The notes beneath the pieces are model-generated. The model was not told the DNA's origin, did not search any database, and saw nothing but the letters and a program-made list of their open reading frames with translations. From NCBI RefSeq assembly GCF_002287135.1, contig NZ_NESU01000002.1, forward strand, positions 124,001 through 188,000: a DNA stretch of 64,000 nucleotides, given 5' to 3'. This document shows, one piece after another, positions 1 through 8,953 of the stretch. Positions within the stretch are counted from its first letter, which is position 1. The number at the start of each line of letters is the position of its first letter. The position numbers were made by a program, and so were the translations under genes. The DNA comes from Helicobacter sp. TUL (GTDB lineage: Bacteria; Campylobacterota; Campylobacteria; Campylobacterales; Helicobacteraceae).

Positions 1-2
1 GG

Positions 3-467
3 AGTGAGGATAATGCATTTTTAACAAAGTTTGATCGCATACAGACAGAATTTACAAACGCTCAAAAGGCGAAAGTCGATGCAAAAGCCATAAAACTTTT
101 TGACACTTATAAAGACCAAGTGATCACATTTAAGGCAAAAAAACCTACACAAAAAACCATATACATAATCTCTGATCCGATGTGTCCGTATTGTTTAAAA
201 GAGTTTGAGAAACTCTCTTCGCGGCTAGAATCTAGCAATGTTGCTATGCTTGTTGTGGGATTTTTGGGTGAAAATTCGATTAAAAAAGCTAGTGAAATTT
301 TTGACAAAAAAACAAATGATGAATCTAAAAATCTTGCATTGCTTACAACAATCTATAATAGAGAGTATAAGCCAAAAGATTTGCAAAATCAAAAAGTCTT
401 AGAAATTAGCAAAGCAGTCGCACAGGCAGGAGTGCATAGTGTGCCATATATCATAGAATCTAAATAA
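3..467 (+). CDS. Dsb-type thiol:disulfide oxidoreductase, 5' end missing
   Basis: The reading frame is open from base 3, so the start lies upstream of the window. The visible part has a thioredoxin-fold signature: a strand followed by the redox motif CPYC (inside SDPMCPYC, about residue 60 of the visible part), and near the C-terminus VPYII, the position of the cis-proline loop. This is the arrangement of DsbC/DsbG/DsbA-like proteins, which oxidise or isomerise cysteine pairs in the periplasm. The N-terminal signal peptide and any dimerisation domain are outside the window, so I cannot separate oxidase from isomerase. It ends 21 bp before the next gene and may be co-transcribed with it. Confidence 0.75.
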   Translation, partial: SEDNAFLTKFDRIQTEFTNAQKAKVDAKAIKLFDTYKDQVITFKAKKPTQKTIYIISDPMCPYCLKEFEKLSSRLESSNVAMLVVGFLGENSIKKASEIFDKKTNDESKNLALLTTIYNREYKPKDLQNQKVLEISKAVAQAGVHSVPYIIESK

Positions 468-488
468 AGTATGCAATCCTAAGTTACT

Positions 489-1883
489 ATGGATATTCAA
501 TCATTTATTCAAAAATTTTTTGCACCCTTGCTAAGTCGTGCAGATATGGGCTTTGATGAGGTATTAGAAGAGGTGCGTAGGCACACGATTTTGGATTCAC
601 AAAGCACATATTTTGATTGGACAGCTTCAGGACTTGCGTATGCAGTCATAGAATCCCGCATACAAGAGATTTTGCCTTTTTATGCCAATACACACTCATT
701 TTCTGCTACACATGCGCGAATTATGGGAGCATTGTATGAGGAGGCACGCTTTAGGCTTACCAAAGGTCTTGAGCTTGATGATGAATTTGTATTGATAGGG
801 TGTGGTTCTGGTGCAAGTGGAGCGATTAAAAAGTTTCAAGAGCTCTTAGGAATTTATATCCCACCAGCCACACGAGAGCGATTAGCGCTAGATTCACTCC
901 CAAAACTTCCTAAGGTTTTTATTAGCTCATATGAACATCATTCTAATGAAATTAGCTTACGCGAGGGTTTATGTGAAATACAAAAGGTTGCGCTAGATTC
1001 TGTAGGGCATTTTTGTGTGAGTGATTTTGCCACCAAGCTTCAAGCTTGTCATAATGACGAAATAATTGCCTCCATCGCTCTTGCTTCCAATGTAAGCGGT
1101 ATCATATCGCCTTTTGAAGAGATTGCGCATACCTTTAGGCACCATGCACCTAAAGGGATCCTCGCCTTTGATGGGGCAAGTAGCTCGCCATATATGAATA
1201 TTCCCTCGCATTGTTTTGATGCGCTTTTTCTTGCGCCTCATAAATTGCTTGGTGGTGTGCAGAGTTGCGGTTTGCTTGCAGTGCGAAAAAGTCTTTGTCA
1301 GAATCCTATACCAAGTTTTAGCGGTGGAGGCACGATTGAGTATGCAAATGATAATGGACAACTCTATGTCCAAAACCTCGCACACAAAGAGGAAGCAGGC
1401 ACTCCTTATATCATCGGACTTTTGCGTGCAGCACTTGCTTATCAGCTTCGCAATGAGATTGGACTAGAGCACATCAAGCGTCGCGAGAGGGTGCTAAGCC
1501 ATATTTTCCTCAAAGAGCTTAAAAGCATTCCGGCATTGACATTGTATGGACATCAGAGTGAGACAGCAGAGAATCTAGGAATTTTTAGTTTTAATATCGC
1601 GTGTGTTTCGCCATTTGATTTAAGTATGCTTTTAAGCCAAAAGTTTGGGATTCAAACTCGTGCAGGTTGTAGCTGCGCTGGACCTTATGGGCATTATCTT
1701 ATGGAGTTAGATTCGCTAGAATTTACCACACAACAATCACAAAAACTTCTTTGTGATTTGCTCCAAAACCCACACAAACGCCCCGGGTGGATACGCATAA
1801 GTTTGCACTATACACATACTATAGAAGACATACAATATCTTGTCGAAAGTTTGCATAAGTGTGTGAAGATTTTACGCACTTAA
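489..1883 (+). CDS. Class V aminotransferase, cysteine desulfurase-like
   Basis: A 464-residue fold-type I PLP enzyme. The PLP lysine is seen in APHKLLGG (Lys252), with the cofactor aspartate in LAFDGASS (Asp228). A cysteine-bearing loop RAGCSCAGPYG (Cys394 and Cys396) matches the place of the catalytic cysteine in SufS/Csd-type desulfurases. Family members take sulfur from cysteine or selenocysteine. The protein is longer than SufS (about 410 residues), with an extended C-terminal part, so it is better called desulfurase-like than SufS. No strong Shine-Dalgarno precedes the ATG. The genes on either side give no pathway, so the physiological substrate is unknown. Confidence 0.8.
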   Translation: MDIQSFIQKFFAPLLSRADMGFDEVLEEVRRHTILDSQSTYFDWTASGLAYAVIESRIQEILPFYANTHSFSATHARIMGALYEEARFRLTKGLELDDEFVLIGCGSGASGAIKKFQELLGIYIPPATRERLALDSLPKLPKVFISSYEHHSNEISLREGLCEIQKVALDSVGHFCVSDFATKLQACHNDEIIASIALASNVSGIISPFEEIAHTFRHHAPKGILAFDGASSSPYMNIPSHCFDALFLAPHKLLGGVQSCGLLAVRKSLCQNPIPSFSGGGTIEYANDNGQLYVQNLAHKEEAGTPYIIGLLRAALAYQLRNEIGLEHIKRRERVLSHIFLKELKSIPALTLYGHQSETAENLGIFSFNIACVSPFDLSMLLSQKFGIQTRAGCSCAGPYGHYLMELDSLEFTTQQSQKLLCDLLQNPHKRPGWIRISLHYTHTIEDIQYLVESLHKCVKILRT

Positions 1884-1959
1884 CAAAAGAGTTAGTAAAA
1901 AAAGTATAGAATCTCACTTTTATTCTTATAAATACATTTCATTTGGTATGGAGGCGTGT

Positions 1960-2973
1960 ATGCAGGAGTTAGATTCTACACATATTTCAATCGTTGTGCC
2001 TTGCTATAACGAAGAGGTGTCTCTCCCAAAGTTTTTGGAGGAAATCACAAAAACTATGAGTGGTGTAAAACACCTATTCCCTCAAGACAATAAGCCTTTT
2101 TATGAACTTATTTTTGTCAATGATGGGAGCAAGGATAAGACTTTAGAAATTTTGCATGATATGCAAAAAAATCATACAGATTCGACATATCGTATCAATG
2201 TATATTCTTTTTCGCGCAATTTTGGTAAGGAAGCAGCGATTTTAGCAGGATTGCAAAAAGCGAGAGGTGAGGGCGTGATCTTGTTGGATGCGGATTTGCA
2301 AGATCCTCCTAGTCTCATACCACAAATGATACAAATTTGGTTAGATTCTAATCGTGAAATAAAAGTCGTGTATGCGCGTCGCACGACACGAGCCGGTGAG
2401 AGTAAGATACGCGCAGCACTAAGTGAAATGTTTTATAAACTCTCTAATCTCATTTCAGAAGTAAAAATTGAATCTGGCGTGCGGGATTTTCGCCTTATGG
2501 ATAGGGAAGTGATTGACGCACTTTTAGAGATGAAAGAATATCATCGATTTTCAAAGGCAATGTTTGCGTGGGTAGGGTTTAAAAGACAATGTCTTGAATA
2601 TGAGTATATCCCACATTTTAAAGAATCTTCTAGCTGGAGTTTTTGGAAACTCTTTAAATATGCTATTGAAGGCATTGTAAGCTTTAGCACCGCACCTCTT
2701 AGAATCGCGTTTGTGCTTGGATCGCTTATTAGTCTTTTTGCATTTGGGTATGGAATCTATCGTTTCGTATTTACCCTTTTGTATGGAAATCTCGTGCCTG
2801 GATACCCAAGTCTTATCGTGCTTATTAGTTTTATTGGTGGAATTCAGTTGATGCTTTTGGGTGTGATTGGGGAATATATCGCAAGAATCTATGAGCAAGT
2901 CAAAATGCGTCCTATCTATATTTTAGAAGATTCTAAACAAACACAATCTTTACATACGACAAAGGAGAAGTAA
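1960..2973 (+). CDS. gtrB: GtrB-like polyprenyl-phosphate glycosyltransferase (GT2)
   Basis: A GT-A fold family 2 glycosyltransferase followed by two C-terminal membrane segments. It shows the start VVPCYNEE, the nucleotide-sugar aspartates in VNDGSKD and DADLQDPP, and hydrophobic helices near residues 235-260 and 270-295, as in bactoprenol glucosyltransferases (GtrB/YkoT). These load glucose onto undecaprenyl phosphate on the cytoplasmic face. I chose ATG 1960, because GGAGG at 1950-1954 is well spaced for it. The earlier in-frame ATG 1948 overlaps that site. The stop overlaps the next ATG (TAATG), so it is coupled to the gtrS-like gene. Confidence 0.85.
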   Translation: MQELDSTHISIVVPCYNEEVSLPKFLEEITKTMSGVKHLFPQDNKPFYELIFVNDGSKDKTLEILHDMQKNHTDSTYRINVYSFSRNFGKEAAILAGLQKARGEGVILLDADLQDPPSLIPQMIQIWLDSNREIKVVYARRTTRAGESKIRAALSEMFYKLSNLISEVKIESGVRDFRLMDREVIDALLEMKEYHRFSKAMFAWVGFKRQCLEYEYIPHFKESSSWSFWKLFKYAIEGIVSFSTAPLRIAFVLGSLISLFAFGYGIYRFVFTLLYGNLVPGYPSLIVLISFIGGIQLMLLGVIGEYIARIYEQVKMRPIYILEDSKQTQSLHTTKEK

Positions 2974-4751
2974 TGCGCAGAAATATATTTTCAAAAGCCC
3001 TTAGAGAGTTTGTTATCGCTTCATGGGCATTTTTTCACACACAAGGATTTTGGAAGTATGTCTTCATAGCATTTTCCTTGTATCTTGTAGGGATTATGGC
3101 TCTTATTCGCGCTGATGTGTATTATATTGATGATTGGAATCGTGCGGTTATTGGTTATAAAGAATGGGATAATTTTTCACGCTATATTAGTTGGTTTTTG
3201 GCTACTTTTATGCATATGGATACCGTGCTTGCCGATATCGCACCGCTTACACAGCTTGTAGCCATTGGGTTTTTGAGCTTTGCTTCTGTGATTTTGGTGT
3301 GGAGCATTCGTGAGGTTATTTGGAAAAAAGAAGATAGCGTATGGGAAGAGAGTGAAGTCCCACACAAAAAACGCTTGACGGTTTTGGGTATCATTGCTTC
3401 ATTGCCCATTGGGCTTTCGCCTTATTTCTTAGAGGAACTTTCATTCCGTTATGATTCGCCTTATATGGCGCTCTCTGTGCTTTTTAGTGTGATTCCATTT
3501 GTATTTATTCACCATGTGCGCGCTTACATCCCTGTAGGGATTCTCTCTTCTTTGGGAATGTGTATGACATATCAAGCAAGTAGTGGGATAGAAGTTATTT
3601 TAGTGTTGTTTTTTGCATTTTTAATGCTTAACCAAACAAATGCTGGATTGAAAAAAACTATTATTTTTGTTGCAGTCTCGCTTACAAACTATCTCATTGC
3701 ACTTGGTATTTTTAAACTTTTTATTATGCACCCTATGTCGCATGCTCAAGCAAGCACAAGTATGCTTCCAAAAGAGGAATTAATTAGCGGATTTATGCGC
3801 AATCTTGATATGTATCTTGATTATTTGTGGCATGATTTTGGTTGGAGCGGTATTAAGATTTGTTTCTTACTTCTTGTGGCATTTTTCTTGCTATCTGCGT
3901 TGGTGCAGTCTAAAATCAATAAGATTCTCGCACTTGGTATAGCAATCATTGCCCTTGTGCTTGGTATTTGTCTCTCATATGGCACATATCTTGTGCTTTC
4001 TCAACCTCTTACGCGTCCTCGTGCATTTATTGGTATAGGTGTATTTACGGCGGCTTTGGCGATTTATGTCGTTAGTGCATGGCGAGGATGGGCATATAAG
4101 AGAGAGGATCAAAAGCGCACAAATTCTGAAAAACTTGCCACAAGAAATGGCGCTCAAAGAGTATTTTTTGTGCTTTCTGCGATTGTGGTTGGTTTCTTTT
4201 CTTGGTCGCTTGTAGTGTTTGCAAACTCTTATGGCAACGCACTTTCTAAACAAAATGAATACCAAATTTTTAGGGTTACCATTCTTTTAAATGATTTGGC
4301 AAATATTGTCCCCAAACAAGCCTCATCTGATAAGTATCTTTTTAGGATTAAGGGCTGGGTTACTTCATCACCTGTGTTGGAAAACTCTTCAAAAAGCAAT
4401 CGCATAATGAAGCGTCTTGTATCTATTACCGATGGAAAATGGTGGGTGCGCACAGTTATGAAACACTATGGTTGGGGTGATGTGCCAGATGAGCAATTAG
4501 AGGTTATTCCAGAATCTGAAGATTGGGATAAGCTAAAAACTGATGCGCGATGTAATCCAGAGACTGCCGGTAAGCGATTAAAGCTTATTGATAATCGTTA
4601 TCACAGAATCGAAACATACCCTGCTTGCACAATCATAGAATTTAAGGGACATGAACGCTATGTGCATAAAGAAAATGATGAAAGCACACAAGATGAGGAT
4701 ACAGAATCTGATGTGGATTCACAAGATTCTGTAGCGTCGCAAAAGTCATAA
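2973..4751 (+). CDS. GtrS-type membrane glucosyltransferase (GtrII family)
   Basis: A 592-residue polytopic membrane protein with about ten hydrophobic segments. An acidic pair stands in the first periplasmic loop (YYIDDWNRAV, near residue 50), as in GtrII/GtrV-type transferases that move glucose from the undecaprenyl carrier to O-antigen or another surface glycan. It begins one base inside the gtrB stop and is followed 26 bp later by a GtrA-like flippase, which completes the three-gene cassette. The soluble tail after about residue 440 ends in an acidic, Ser/Asp-rich run (residues 565-592) that is not part of the family core. The acceptor glycan cannot be read from the sequence. Confidence 0.75.
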   Translation: MRRNIFSKALREFVIASWAFFHTQGFWKYVFIAFSLYLVGIMALIRADVYYIDDWNRAVIGYKEWDNFSRYISWFLATFMHMDTVLADIAPLTQLVAIGFLSFASVILVWSIREVIWKKEDSVWEESEVPHKKRLTVLGIIASLPIGLSPYFLEELSFRYDSPYMALSVLFSVIPFVFIHHVRAYIPVGILSSLGMCMTYQASSGIEVILVLFFAFLMLNQTNAGLKKTIIFVAVSLTNYLIALGIFKLFIMHPMSHAQASTSMLPKEELISGFMRNLDMYLDYLWHDFGWSGIKICFLLLVAFFLLSALVQSKINKILALGIAIIALVLGICLSYGTYLVLSQPLTRPRAFIGIGVFTAALAIYVVSAWRGWAYKREDQKRTNSEKLATRNGAQRVFFVLSAIVVGFFSWSLVVFANSYGNALSKQNEYQIFRVTILLNDLANIVPKQASSDKYLFRIKGWVTSSPVLENSSKSNRIMKRLVSITDGKWWVRTVMKHYGWGDVPDEQLEVIPESEDWDKLKTDARCNPETAGKRLKLIDNRYHRIETYPACTIIEFKGHERYVHKENDESTQDEDTESDVDSQDSVASQKS

Positions 4752-4777
4752 GAATCTAAGAAACTTTTAGGTTTTGT

Positions 4778-5170
4778 ATGCGTAAGAAAATACAGGCTGT
4801 GCTCTCACATTCATTAGTGCTTTATATATGTGTGGGCGTCATAAATACATTTGTGGGCTTAGGCTGTGCTTTGGTGCTTACATATTTTGGTGTTATGGTA
4901 GAGCTTTCCCAAACCATAGGCACGATTTTTGGTGTGCTAAATTCTTATGTGCTAAATAAAAAATTTACTTTCAAATCTCAAAACTCACATAAACAAGATT
5001 TTGTGCGTTTTATTGTCGCTATGGGTGTGGCTTATGGTGCAAGTATGATTGTGCTTAGTGTTGCACACAGAATCTTTGGCATTAACGAATATATAGCGCT
5101 TCTTTGCGCGCAAGTAGCCTACACGCTTGTAGGTTATGTGATTAGCCGATTTTGGGCATTTAAGCAGTAA
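4778..5170 (+). CDS. gtrA: GtrA family flippase-like membrane protein
   Basis: A 130-residue protein of four hydrophobic helices with the GtrA signature order: an early VINTFVGLG helix, the conserved NSYVLNKKFTFK loop (residues 50-62) and a closing helix ending SRFWAFK. Members are thought to flip bactoprenol-linked glucose to the periplasm for the GtrS enzyme. Its place downstream of gtrB and a GtrII-type gene supports that role. It converges with dcd, and the two stops are only 7 bp apart. Confidence 0.85.
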   Translation: MRKKIQAVLSHSLVLYICVGVINTFVGLGCALVLTYFGVMVELSQTIGTIFGVLNSYVLNKKFTFKSQNSHKQDFVRFIVAMGVAYGASMIVLSVAHRIFGINEYIALLCAQVAYTLVGYVISRFWAFKQ

Positions 5171-5177
5171 ATATCGT

Positions 5178-5744
5178 TTAGTGTTTGAGAATCCTTGGCA
5201 AAGTAATGCCTCTTTGCCCTTGGTATTTACCGCCTCTATCTTTATAGCTTACCTCGCACACTTCATCACCTTGCAAAAATAAGACTTGCGCAATTCCTTC
5301 ATTGGCATAGATTTTAGCCGGAAGTGGTGTAGTATTGGAGATTTCTATAGTGATATGCCCTTCAAACTCTGGCTCAAAGGGCGTAACATTGACAATAATC
5401 CCACATCGTGCATATGTGCTTTTACCAAGGCAAATAGCAAGCGTGTCGCGAGGCATTTTGAAATATTCTATACTATGGGCTAGTGCAAAAGAATTTGGAG
5501 GGATAATGCAATATTCTTTGACGCGCTTTATCACTACATTTTCTTCTTTGAAATTCTTAGGATCTACCAAGGTAGCACCTATATTACTAAAGATCATAAA
5601 CTCTTCACCTACACGAATATCATAACCATAGCTAGAAAGCCCATAACTAATGGTTTCTTTACTCACTTGCTTTTCACAAAATGGCTCTATCATCGCATTT
5701 TGCAAACTCATTTCTCGTATCCAAGTATCTGATTTAAGACCCAT
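5178..5744 (-). CDS. dcd: dCTP deaminase
   Basis: The enzyme deaminates dCTP to dUTP, feeding dTMP synthesis. The protein begins MGLKSDTWI and contains the conserved [14 protein letters not shown] and the catalytic region [16 protein letters not shown] with [11 protein letters not shown]. The length of 188 residues is the family norm. ATG 5744 is preferred over a GTG two codons upstream, because GAGGGG lies five bases before it. The gene converges with gtrA. The upstream gap of about 110 bp is shared with the divergent accB promoter. Confidence 0.93.
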   Translation of the reverse strand: MGLKSDTWIREMSLQNAMIEPFCEKQVSKETISYGLSSYGYDIRVGEEFMIFSNIGATLVDPKNFKEENVVIKRVKEYCIIPPNSFALAHSIEYFKMPRDTLAICLGKSTYARCGIIVNVTPFEPEFEGHITIEISNTTPLPAKIYANEGIAQVLFLQGDEVCEVSYKDRGGKYQGQRGITLPRILKH

Positions 5745-5810
5745 AAACACCCCTCATTATTGTGAAGTTGCAAGATAGGCTAAGAAATAACCTTGCTTTA
5801 CTTGAAAATG

Positions 5811-5819
5811 TGGTATTAT
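5811..5819 (+). promoter_or_regulatory. Extended -10 promoter for accBC
   Basis: TGG followed by TATTAT (5814-5819) stands 37 bp before the accB ATG. A TG one base upstream of the -10 hexamer is common in this lineage, where -35 boxes are weak. The upstream DNA is T/A-rich without a clear -35. This is a sequence match only. Confidence 0.45.
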
Positions 5820-5855
5820 AGCAGATTAAATTTTGAATTTTAGAAGGTGGGTTAG

Positions 5856-6317
5856 ATGAACTTACAAGAAATCAAAAAACTTATGGAAATTTTTGGAAAT
5901 AGTCAAATCGCAAAACTCAATCTCAAAGATGGAGAGTTTGAGTTAAAGCTTGAGAAATACACAAGCATCGTTCCCGTGAGTGTTCCACAAGCTCCAGTTG
6001 TATCTCCTGTAGTTGCAAATGAAGCGCCACAAGCTTTGGCTTCTACACCAGCTCCAGCAGCTCCACAAGCTCAGGGTGGAGAATTTATCACTTCTCCAAT
6101 GGTTGGGACATTTTATCGTTGTCCAAGCCCAGGTGCAGCTCCTTATGTTAATGTTGGTGATACGGTGAAAAAAGGACAGACTATCGGCATTATTGAAGCG
6201 ATGAAGATTATGAATGAGATTGAAGCAGAATGTGATTGTAAGATTCTCTCTATTGAGGTAGATGATGCTACGCCAGTTGAGTTTAGCACTAACCTTGTGC
6301 GTATCCAAAAACTCTAA
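5856..6317 (+). CDS. accB: Biotin carboxyl carrier protein of acetyl-CoA carboxylase
   Basis: A 153-residue BCCP. The N-terminal helical part (1-35) is followed by a Pro/Ala-rich flexible linker (about 39-75) and the biotinyl domain (76-153), which has the biotinylation motif EAMKIMNE (Lys117). It carries the carboxyl group from biotin carboxylase (the next gene, 9 bp downstream) to the carboxyltransferase for malonyl-CoA synthesis. Its modification depends on biotin, and bioB is present in this window. Confidence 0.95.
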   Translation: MNLQEIKKLMEIFGNSQIAKLNLKDGEFELKLEKYTSIVPVSVPQAPVVSPVVANEAPQALASTPAPAAPQAQGGEFITSPMVGTFYRCPSPGAAPYVNVGDTVKKGQTIGIIEAMKIMNEIEAECDCKILSIEVDDATPVEFSTNLVRIQKL

Positions 6318-6326
6318 GGTATTGCT

Positions 6327-7679
6327 ATGAGCACAAAAAAAATACAAAGAATCTTAATAGCAAATCGTGGAGAAATTGCGCTACGAGCTATTAGGACTAT
6401 TCAAGAAATGGGTAAGCAAGCTATTGCCATTTATTCTACCGCCGATAAAAACACACATTATCTTGATGTAGCTGATGCAAAAGTATGCGTAGGTGGAGAT
6501 AAATCAAGTCAAAGTTATCTCAATATCCCAGCCATTATGAGTGCAGCAGAATTGTTTGATGCCGATGCGATTTTTCCGGGTTATGGGTTTTTGTCTGAAA
6601 ATCAAAACTTTGTAGAGATTTGTGCGCATCATAATATCGAATTTATCGGACCTAGCAGTGAAGTAATGGTGCTTATGAGTGATAAGTCCAAGGCTAAAGA
6701 TGTGATGAAAGAAGCAGGTGTGCCTGTGATTATGGGAAGTGATGGCGCACTTAAAGATTACAAAGAAGCCCAAAAGGTTGCCGAAGAAATAGGCTATCCT
6801 GTGATTTTAAAAGCCGCTGCAGGTGGTGGTGGGCGCGGTATGCGTGTGGTGGAAAAGCCTGAACTTTTAAAGAATTTGTATCTTGCAGCTGAATCTGAAG
6901 CGGTAAGTGCGTTTGGTGATGGCACAATTTATATGGAAAAATTTATTCGCAATCCAAAGCATATCGAAGTGCAGATTCTAGCCGATAAGCATGGCAATGT
7001 TGTGCATATTGGTGAGCGTGATTGTTCGGCACAGAGACGACAACAAAAGCTTATTGAGGAAGCTCCCGCGGTTGTGCTTAAAGAAGAAGTGCGACAAAAA
7101 CTTTTAGAAACAGCAGTCAAGGCAGCTAAATATATTGGTTATGTGGGTGCTGGGACATTTGAGTTTTTGCTTGATGCAAATTACGAAGATTTTTATTTTA
7201 TGGAGATGAATACGCGTTTGCAAGTCGAGCATACTGTGAGCGAGATGATTAGTGGGCTAGATCTTGTAGAGTGGATGATACGTATTGCTGAAGGTGAGAA
7301 ACTCCCACCACAAGAGAGTATTACATTTAAGGGACATAGTATAGAGTGTCGTATCACTGCTGAAGATCCTGAAAAATTTTATCCGTGTCCAGGTAAAATC
7401 ACAAAATGGGTAAGCCCTGGTGGTGCTAATGTGCGTCTTGACACTCATGCGTATGGTGGTTATAGTGTGCCTATGCATTATGATTCTATGATAGGTAAGC
7501 TCATTGTATGGGGACACGATAGACAAGAAGCTATCATTAGAATGCATCGCGCGCTTAAGGAATTTTGTATCGAAGGTATCAAAACCACCATTCCTTTTCA
7601 TATCAAAATGATGGAAAACAAAGACTTTCATGATTCTGCTATTCATACAAAATATTTGGAACAAGTGTTTTTGTCATAA
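6327..7679 (+). CDS. accC: Biotin carboxylase subunit of acetyl-CoA carboxylase
   Basis: A 450-residue ATP-grasp enzyme that carboxylates the biotin on AccB. The N-terminus RILIANRGEIALR, the glycine-rich ATP loop AAAGGGGRGMR, and the active-site stretch ERDCSAQRRQQKLIEEAP with MEMNTRLQVEHTVSE are all intact. It sits 9 bp behind accB in a two-gene operon. It could in principle serve another biotin enzyme, but pairing with accB makes acetyl-CoA carboxylase the straightforward reading. Confidence 0.95.
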   Translation: MSTKKIQRILIANRGEIALRAIRTIQEMGKQAIAIYSTADKNTHYLDVADAKVCVGGDKSSQSYLNIPAIMSAAELFDADAIFPGYGFLSENQNFVEICAHHNIEFIGPSSEVMVLMSDKSKAKDVMKEAGVPVIMGSDGALKDYKEAQKVAEEIGYPVILKAAAGGGGRGMRVVEKPELLKNLYLAAESEAVSAFGDGTIYMEKFIRNPKHIEVQILADKHGNVVHIGERDCSAQRRQQKLIEEAPAVVLKEEVRQKLLETAVKAAKYIGYVGAGTFEFLLDANYEDFYFMEMNTRLQVEHTVSEMISGLDLVEWMIRIAEGEKLPPQESITFKGHSIECRITAEDPEKFYPCPGKITKWVSPGGANVRLDTHAYGGYSVPMHYDSMIGKLIVWGHDRQEAIIRMHRALKEFCIEGIKTTIPFHIKMMENKDFHDSAIHTKYLEQVFLS

Positions 7680-7699
7680 CTTGTATATACATACAAGTT
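7678..7699. other. Perfect 9-bp stem-loop overlapping the accC stop
   Basis: AACTTGTAT (7678-7686), loop ATAC, ATACAAGTT (7691-7699). The left arm begins in the accC stop codon. There is no following T-run on either strand, so a classical intrinsic terminator is not supported. It may stabilise the accBC mRNA 3' end or act as an operator for the transporter gene that follows. Confidence 0.5.
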
Positions 7700-7729
7700 A
7701 TGGAATCTGTATATGATTGCAGTGTATCT

Positions 7730-8905
7730 ATGACAAAGCTTGAAAAAAAGATTCATACACTAACACATAAGCCTCTGTTTTTGGTGGCATTATTTGCAAG
7801 CACTTCAATGACTGTGCTTGGAAATGTTGTTATCTCACCCTCACTCCCTGCACTTAGTGAGCATTTTGCTCATATTCCTCACGCTGATGTGCTTGTCCCA
7901 CTGATTCTTACTATCCCCTCACTTTTTGTCGTGTTTTTTTCACCCATAGCTGGCATAGCAATTGATACATTTGGAAAATTGCGCTTTTTGCTTCCTTCAA
8001 TGGTAATTTGGAGTAGCGCAGGGGTGCTTGGATTCTGGCTTGATAATATTTATTATATTCTTATTTCGCGTTGTGTTTTTGGCATAGCTACGGCATTTGT
8101 GATGACTTCTGCTTCGGTATTGGTAGCGAGTTATTATACAGGTAGTGAGCGACAAAAAATGCTTGGAGTGCAGGGTTTTGCTACAGCCGGAGGAAGTGCA
8201 GTATTTTTAAGTATAGCTGGATATTTGTCCGCATTGAGTTGGCGTTATCCATTTTTGGTATATTTTTTGGGTTTTGTATTTTTTATTTTGGCAAGTATAT
8301 ATCTTTTTGAGCCAAAAACGCCCAAACACATACCACAAGAACATGTAGATGATGAGCCTTTTAGAATCTGGCCATTTATTCCAGTATATTTTATGGGTTT
8401 TTTTGTCATGGCTACATATTTTGTCTCACCCACGCGCTTACCATTTTTTATCACACAATATTTGCATGAGAGTCCAAAGATTGTGGGAATCTCTATGGCA
8501 ATTTCTGCATTATCGTTTGGGATTATTGCGCTGTTTTATGAGCGTATTAGAATCTACCTTAGTATCAAGCAAGTGTATCTCATAGCTTTAGCTGCTATGG
8601 GAAGTGCATTTTTACTCTTTTTTGTGTTTCACACATATGTGGTTGTGTTGCTTGGACTTATTTTGCTTGGCTGTGGCGGTGGTCTTATTATTGTCAATAA
8701 CAACTCATATCTTTTTAGTATCGCTAAGCCTCACCATAGAGGCAAGGCTATGGGCTTTATGAGTTCTTTTATGTTTTTAGGGCAATTTGCTTCACCGCTT
8801 ATTACCCAGCCATTCATACGACTTTATGGGCTTTTAGAGCTTTTTTTGGGACTTGGAATTACCATTTTTGTGCTTTTGGTGGCAGTAGGTCTAAGAAAAA
8901 TGTAA
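7730..8905 (+). CDS. MFS transporter, Bcr/drug-exporter-like
   Basis: About 390 residues with twelve hydrophobic segments. MFS features include a first helix ending in VVISPSLPALSEHF, and a loop 2-3 region with AGIAIDTFGKLRFL in the place of the family's GxxxDRxGRR motif. This points to a proton-driven drug or metabolite exporter of the inner membrane. The substrate is not readable. I chose ATG 7730 (MTKLEKK) as the natural start ahead of helix 1. An in-frame ATG at 7700 directly abuts the stem-loop behind accC and lacks a ribosome-binding site. Neither start has a strong Shine-Dalgarno. Confidence 0.75.
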   Translation: MTKLEKKIHTLTHKPLFLVALFASTSMTVLGNVVISPSLPALSEHFAHIPHADVLVPLILTIPSLFVVFFSPIAGIAIDTFGKLRFLLPSMVIWSSAGVLGFWLDNIYYILISRCVFGIATAFVMTSASVLVASYYTGSERQKMLGVQGFATAGGSAVFLSIAGYLSALSWRYPFLVYFLGFVFFILASIYLFEPKTPKHIPQEHVDDEPFRIWPFIPVYFMGFFVMATYFVSPTRLPFFITQYLHESPKIVGISMAISALSFGIIALFYERIRIYLSIKQVYLIALAAMGSAFLLFFVFHTYVVVLLGLILLGCGGGLIIVNNNSYLFSIAKPHHRGKAMGFMSSFMFLGQFASPLITQPFIRLYGLLELFLGLGITIFVLLVAVGLRKM

Positions 8906-8953
8906 GACTAAGGGCTTTATTATAGTAAATTTATTATTCACAAAGGGGAATTA

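Noticed and set aside
7700-7729. Upstream ATG of the MFS gene as the true start
   Set aside because: It directly follows a 9-bp stem-loop and has no Shine-Dalgarno. The added residues are not part of the first helix.
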